Origin: an archaeon SCG-AAA382B04
GTDB lineage: Archaea; Halobacteriota; Methanonatronarchaeia; Methanonatronarchaeales; Methanonatronarchaeaceae
Direction of reading: 5' to 3'
Length of the DNA: 64,000 bases
NCBI GenBank assembly: GCA_003034855.1
Contig: PZKD01000059.1
Coordinates: 1 to 64,000, forward strand
Part shown: piece after piece, positions 60,730 through 64,000 of the stretch
How the letters are laid out: each line of letters begins with the position of its first letter
Numbering within the stretch: the stretch's first letter is position 1
Made by a program: the position numbers and the translations under genes
Notes under the pieces: generated by a model
What the model saw: only the letters and a program-made list of their open reading frames with translations
The model's database searches: none
What the model was told of the DNA's origin: nothing

Positions 60730-62204
60730 TTAACATAGACAAAGAAGAAAAAAAATATTATAGCATAATAATTAGCTATGTTGGGTTAATAGCCCTTTAT
60801 ACTGGTTTTACCCTGTTGATACCTCTTTTATTGTTAATCGCATTCCCAGAAGAACTTCACTTGGCTCCAAGTTTTCTTTTATCATCAATTTTGTCTGTTT
60901 TAACTGGATTTTCACTGTGGCACTTTTTTAAGTGTGAAAAAAACATTTCTTTTGATCTTAGACATTCTACTGTCATTGTTACTTTTGGATGGATTCTAGC
61001 TGTACTTTTTGGATCACTACCTTTCTATTTCTCTGGTGAAATGAGTTTCTTAAACTCAATATTCGAAGCTACCTCCGGCTGGACGACAACTGGTCTTACT
61101 ATGGTCGTAATAGAAAATCAAGTTCCTAATCTTTTGTTGTTTTGGAGAAGTCTAATGCAATTTATAGGAGGAGCAGGTTTAGCTGTCTTGATGTTAACTG
61201 CTGTCGTAGGTTCCACTGATATTGAATCTGGGATGTTTATATCCGAGGCCAAAGAAGACAAATTAATTCCTAGTATCGCTGGCACAACAAAGTTGATAGC
61301 TAAAATCTATGTTGGATATGTTGTTGTAGGAACATTATTATACATTTTGCTTGGTATGGGTTGGTTTGATGCAATAAATCATTCTATGTGTGCTTTTGCC
61401 ACAGGTGGTTTTAGTACAAAAGACAGTAGTTTAGGGGCTTTTTCAGTAAAGATACAAGTAATCACACTCTTATTTATGTTTTTTGGTAATTTAAATTTCG
61501 CTTTACATTATGAATTACTAAAAGGTAACTTAAAAGAACTATTTCTTGATATAGAGCCTAGAACTTTTTTTAAAATTAGCATTATCTCAATTCCATTGAT
61601 TTTCTTTTCTATCCATAAACTTGATAATGTTTTTTCTTATTCTCTTTTACATTCTGTTTTTCAATCAATTTCAGCTTTTACAGGTACAGGATATATGACT
61701 CAAGGTGCTGATGTCTTGTTAGGGTGGGGTGGTCTTCCTTTACTAATTCTAGCTACTCTAATGTTGTTAGGTGCTTCCGCAGGTTCGACAGGAGGGGGGC
61801 TAAAACAACTAAGAGTGGGTGTTATACTTAAATCGGTTTTTTGGGAATTCAAAAAAAGAATTTTGCCTAAGAGAGCAGTGATTGATACAAGCTTTCGACA
61901 CATTGGTAAAGATGTAATGGTTAATAAAGAGGATATGTGGAGCATCATAACTTTTACAACAGTTTTCCTGTCCTTTTATCTATTTGGCGTAATTGTATTT
62001 CTTTTACATGGTTATTCTCTGGAAGAATCTGTTTTTGAGTTCGCCTCTGCTCAGGCAACTGTGGGATTGACAGTAGAAGTGACAGGTCCGAACATGCCAA
62101 ATATTTTAAAAGTTGTTGAAATATTTGGGATGTGGCTAGGGAGATTGGAATTTTGGACTGTATTTACAGGAATTCTCTCTGTATATAGAGATTTAAGAAG
62201 GTGA
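60720..62204 (+). CDS. trkH: TrkH potassium transporter
   Basis: 494 residues from ATG 60720 (ALVNIDKEEKKYYSIIISYV); a TTG at 60708 is an alternative. Four pore repeats carry the filter glycines: TSGWTTTGLTM (near 125), FATGGFSTKDS (near 225), SAFTGTGYMTQG (near 320) and ASAQATVGLTVEVTG (near 445). In total about ten to twelve hydrophobic helices. It takes up K+ as the main compatible ion in a salt-adapted archaeon. It lies between two trkA genes with overlaps on both sides (10 and 4 bases), a compact operon. Confidence 0.95.
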   Translation: MALVNIDKEEKKYYSIIISYVGLIALYTGFTLLIPLLLLIAFPEELHLAPSFLLSSILSVLTGFSLWHFFKCEKNISFDLRHSTVIVTFGWILAVLFGSLPFYFSGEMSFLNSIFEATSGWTTTGLTMVVIENQVPNLLLFWRSLMQFIGGAGLAVLMLTAVVGSTDIESGMFISEAKEDKLIPSIAGTTKLIAKIYVGYVVVGTLLYILLGMGWFDAINHSMCAFATGGFSTKDSSLGAFSVKIQVITLLFMFFGNLNFALHYELLKGNLKELFLDIEPRTFFKISIISIPLIFFSIHKLDNVFSYSLLHSVFQSISAFTGTGYMTQGADVLLGWGGLPLLILATLMLLGASAGSTGGGLKQLRVGVILKSVFWEFKKRILPKRAVIDTSFRHIGKDVMVNKEDMWSIITFTTVFLSFYLFGVIVFLLHGYSLEESVFEFASAQATVGLTVEVTGPNMPNILKVVEIFGMWLGRLEFWTVFTGILSVYRDLRR

Positions 62205-62860
62205 TTTTATTGCATATCTTAATTGTTGGTGGTGGAAAAATAGGCACATATTTGGCTGAATCCCTTCAAAAAGAAGGAAACAAGATATCACTCGTTGAAA
62301 AAGATGAAGAAAGGAGTAAAAAATTAGCTAGAGACCTTGAGGCGTTAATTATCAATGGAGATGGAACTAATGTCGAAGTTTTAAGAGATGCTGGAGCTGT
62401 TAACGCAGATGTACTTGTTGCCGTTACTGATGATGATGACACTAATTTGGTTGCATGCCAATTCGCTAAAAACGAATTTAGTATTAAACGAACAATAGCT
62501 AGAGTTAACGATGAATCTAAAGAAAGTTTGTTTGAAAATATTGGTGTTGATGATGTTATCCCTATGGCAAATGCTGCCGCAACATCTTTTAAGAACTCCA
62601 TAAGAACAGGTCCTTTAAAAACTATTTTCAGTTACGGAGATGAAGACATCAATCTCAACGAAGTTATCGTTAAGGAGGACTCAGAGGTCTTAAATAAAAC
62701 CTTAGAAGAGATTAATTTTCCAGAAAATTCCATAGTTGTTTCTATTATAAGAGAAGACAATATCATATTCCCAAGTGGTAAAACCACTCTCAAAAAGGGA
62801 GATAAAGTTCAAATCCTGATGTATTCTAAAGATATTGATAAAATAGAAAAAATATTTTAG
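62201..62860 (+). CDS. trkA: TrkA-type potassium uptake regulator, second copy
   Basis: 219 residues, starting at GTG 62201 (overlapping the trkH stop) or at TTG 62210. LHILIVGGGKIGTYLAESLQ has the GxGxxG-type loop GGGKIG; NADVLVAVTDDDDTNLVACQ and the RCK-C end (about 140-219) follow. It is about as long as the first copy but diverged, so the two may form a mixed gating ring. Its stop overlaps the convergent Pelota gene by 4 bases. Confidence 0.93.
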   Translation: MILLHILIVGGGKIGTYLAESLQKEGNKISLVEKDEERSKKLARDLEALIINGDGTNVEVLRDAGAVNADVLVAVTDDDDTNLVACQFAKNEFSIKRTIARVNDESKESLFENIGVDDVIPMANAAATSFKNSIRTGPLKTIFSYGDEDINLNEVIVKEDSEVLNKTLEEINFPENSIVVSIIREDNIIFPSGKTTLKKGDKVQILMYSKDIDKIEKIF

Positions 62861-63924
62861 GAACTTATTTTGAACCTCAATAAAGCTGCTAATCCACCAA
62901 GAGCCTCAAGTTTTTCTCCCGGTTCGAATTCTGAACTAAATATCTTAACTTCTCCTCCCTTTTGTCTTGTTTGGTCTATTAATTCTTCTACTTTTTGTGA
63001 ATCTTTTTTTCTATCTTCTCTAAGTGTTTTTTCTGAAACTAATAATTCTTCTACAGCTCCTAAGTTTACTGCTTTTTTAACTCCTTCTAGACCATAAGTT
63101 GCTTTACCATCTTTTGCTATCTCTTTGAGTAATCTTTCCATTAAACGTGATTCATCTGTGATTCTTGATTCCTTCCATATCTTTTCTATTGCTCCTCTCT
63201 TAATTGCTTCATGTATCCCTCTCTCTCCTACACTTGCAGTGTCTTCGACAAAAATGTCTTTTGTTAGTTCTTGATCTGATTTTTTTAGGAAATTATAGAA
63301 ATCATTTTTTGTGAAACCTGGTCCAGCTAAAACTATTTTATCAATTTCATTTGTTTTTAAGGTTCTTTTAAGTCTCTTGTTAACTTCTGAAAAGAAATCT
63401 GTTCTTCTACCTGTCTCTCCTTCTCTTTTTCCAGAGCCTTCTTGTAAGGTAGTGGTTTTTCCTAATCCATGCCTCTTCATAACTCCAATAGTGGCTTCAC
63501 CTTCTTCTATAGCTAATATTGCAACTTTTGGTTTATCTGATTCTTCTACAGCTTTTTCTATTCTCTCTATTTGATCTTTTTTCCATCTTTGTTTTTTAAT
63601 TAGAATCGCTTTGTTTTCTTCAATGTTGATGGTGTGGTATCTTCCTATAAAATCTTCTTTTCCTTCTTTTATTATTCCTGCAACTCTTAATCTGCCTGAA
63701 AAATCTTGATATTCTATTTCCTCTACTTCTATTGTTAGTTCTACTGGTTCTTTCTTTTTATTTTCAGGTCTAATTTTGTCAGAACTATCTTCTTTACTCC
63801 TAAAGGTTAGTGCTCTTACATAATCTCCTTCTTCAACTATATTTCTGATAGTCCAGAAGTCATCTGGGTTTTCTGGAACTATCTTCATTTCTTGTTCTTC
63901 AAGGTTTTTGTGTTCAATCTTCAT
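62857..63924 (-). CDS. pelA: Pelota/Dom34 ribosome rescue factor
   Basis: 355 residues. The N-terminal Sm-like domain (IVPENPDDFWTIRNIVEEGD, LRVAGIIKEGKEDFIGRYHT), central RNase H-like domain (KVAILAIEEGEATIGVMKRH, TNEIDKIVLAGPGFTKNDFY) and C-terminal eRF1-like domain (YGLEGVKKAVNLGAVEELLV) are in the right order. With aABCE1 and aEF1A it frees stalled ribosomes. No GGQ loop, as expected for Pelota. Its start overlaps the end of an upstream minus-strand gene. Confidence 0.95.
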   Translation of the reverse strand: MKIEHKNLEEQEMKIVPENPDDFWTIRNIVEEGDYVRALTFRSKEDSSDKIRPENKKKEPVELTIEVEEIEYQDFSGRLRVAGIIKEGKEDFIGRYHTINIEENKAILIKKQRWKKDQIERIEKAVEESDKPKVAILAIEEGEATIGVMKRHGLGKTTTLQEGSGKREGETGRRTDFFSEVNKRLKRTLKTNEIDKIVLAGPGFTKNDFYNFLKKSDQELTKDIFVEDTASVGERGIHEAIKRGAIEKIWKESRITDESRLMERLLKEIAKDGKATYGLEGVKKAVNLGAVEELLVSEKTLREDRKKDSQKVEELIDQTRQKGGEVKIFSSEFEPGEKLEALGGLAALLRFKISS

Positions 63925-64000
63925 TTTTTAACCTAAGTTTTCCTGATGGGAAAAATCGTTCTATTTCGTCTGGTGTGACAAGTTTGTCTACTATTTTTTC
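63914..64000 (-). CDS. C-terminal end of an unidentified gene (cut by window edge)
   Basis: The last 28 codons of a minus-strand gene that enters from beyond 64000: EKIVDKLVTPDEIERFFPSG then KLRLKNED and TGA. The stop lies 11 bases inside the Pelota gene start, so both are read from one mRNA. Too little is visible to assign a family; FFPSGKLRLKNED is charged and not membrane-bound. Confidence 0.7.
   Translation of the reverse strand, partial: EKIVDKLVTPDEIERFFPSGKLRLKNED

Overview
The window is archaeal DNA. It holds a complete archaeal-type ribosomal protein supercluster (S10, spc and alpha operon genes on the minus strand, about 41.2-57.2 kb) with rpoD, rnp1, eS4, eL19 and eL32. It also has tRNA genes with archaeal introns, Pelota, and TATA-type promoters. 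Coding is AT-rich and proteins are moderately acidic. Several families (DUF5305-, DUF5806- and DUF5611-like proteins, SipW/TasA-like exported proteins) are best known from haloarchaea and their relatives, so a low-GC, salt-adapted member of the Halobacteriota side of the Euryarchaeota is my best guess. I cannot name the species.

Layout. 0-9.3 kb: a decayed VapBC toxin-antitoxin pair, two small winged-helix proteins, a TasA-like protein / SipW signal peptidase / DUF5305 export module, tRNA-Glu, malic enzyme and phosphoglycerate kinase. 9.3-16.4 kb: a 7.1-kb genomic island inserted at the 3' end of an intron-containing tRNA-Thr(CGT). It carries a tyrosine recombinase, an FlK-like thioesterase, a bacterial-type aliphatic amidase (amiE) with an AmiS/UreI-type channel, and an ACR3 arsenite exporter. 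16.4-28 kb: accessory DNA with gene remnants, a c-type cytochrome with a SHOCT protein, a second recombinase lacking its usual catalytic Arg, a 1332-residue type IIG restriction-methylation protein, an IS5-type element with a textbook frameshift site, and an M50-like membrane protease.

28.1-39.2 kb: an 11-kb integrated element bounded by a perfect 51-bp repeat of tRNA-Leu(GAG). Insertion in the anticodon loop has split an SSV-type integrase into a catalytic half (left end) and a ribbon-helix-helix half (right end). The element carries an SF3/D5-like replication helicase, a type II restriction-modification pair, a transglutaminase, an AbrB-like regulator and several unknown proteins. A GC-rich 255-bp region upstream of the helicase has complementary ends and a TATA box at the right distance, suggesting a structured RNA, leader or origin. 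A second orphan integrase N-half just outside the left end points to tandem integrations at the same tRNA.

39.2-41.2 kb: another small RHH gene, a PolX C-terminal remnant, a fibronectin-III lipoprotein and a degenerate IS6-family element with perfect 17-bp ends and a target duplication. The IS sits directly after rpoD, where rpl18e-rpl13-rps9 normally follow. 41.2-57.2 kb: the ribosomal cluster. It lacks secY between uL15 and adenylate kinase and cbf5 between cmk and uS13, and uS3 has an extra zinc-finger-like tail. 57.2-64 kb: DUF5806- and DUF5611-like proteins, an MscS channel, a DUF151 protein, a trkA-trkH-trkA potassium uptake operon, Pelota, and the last 28 codons of a further gene.
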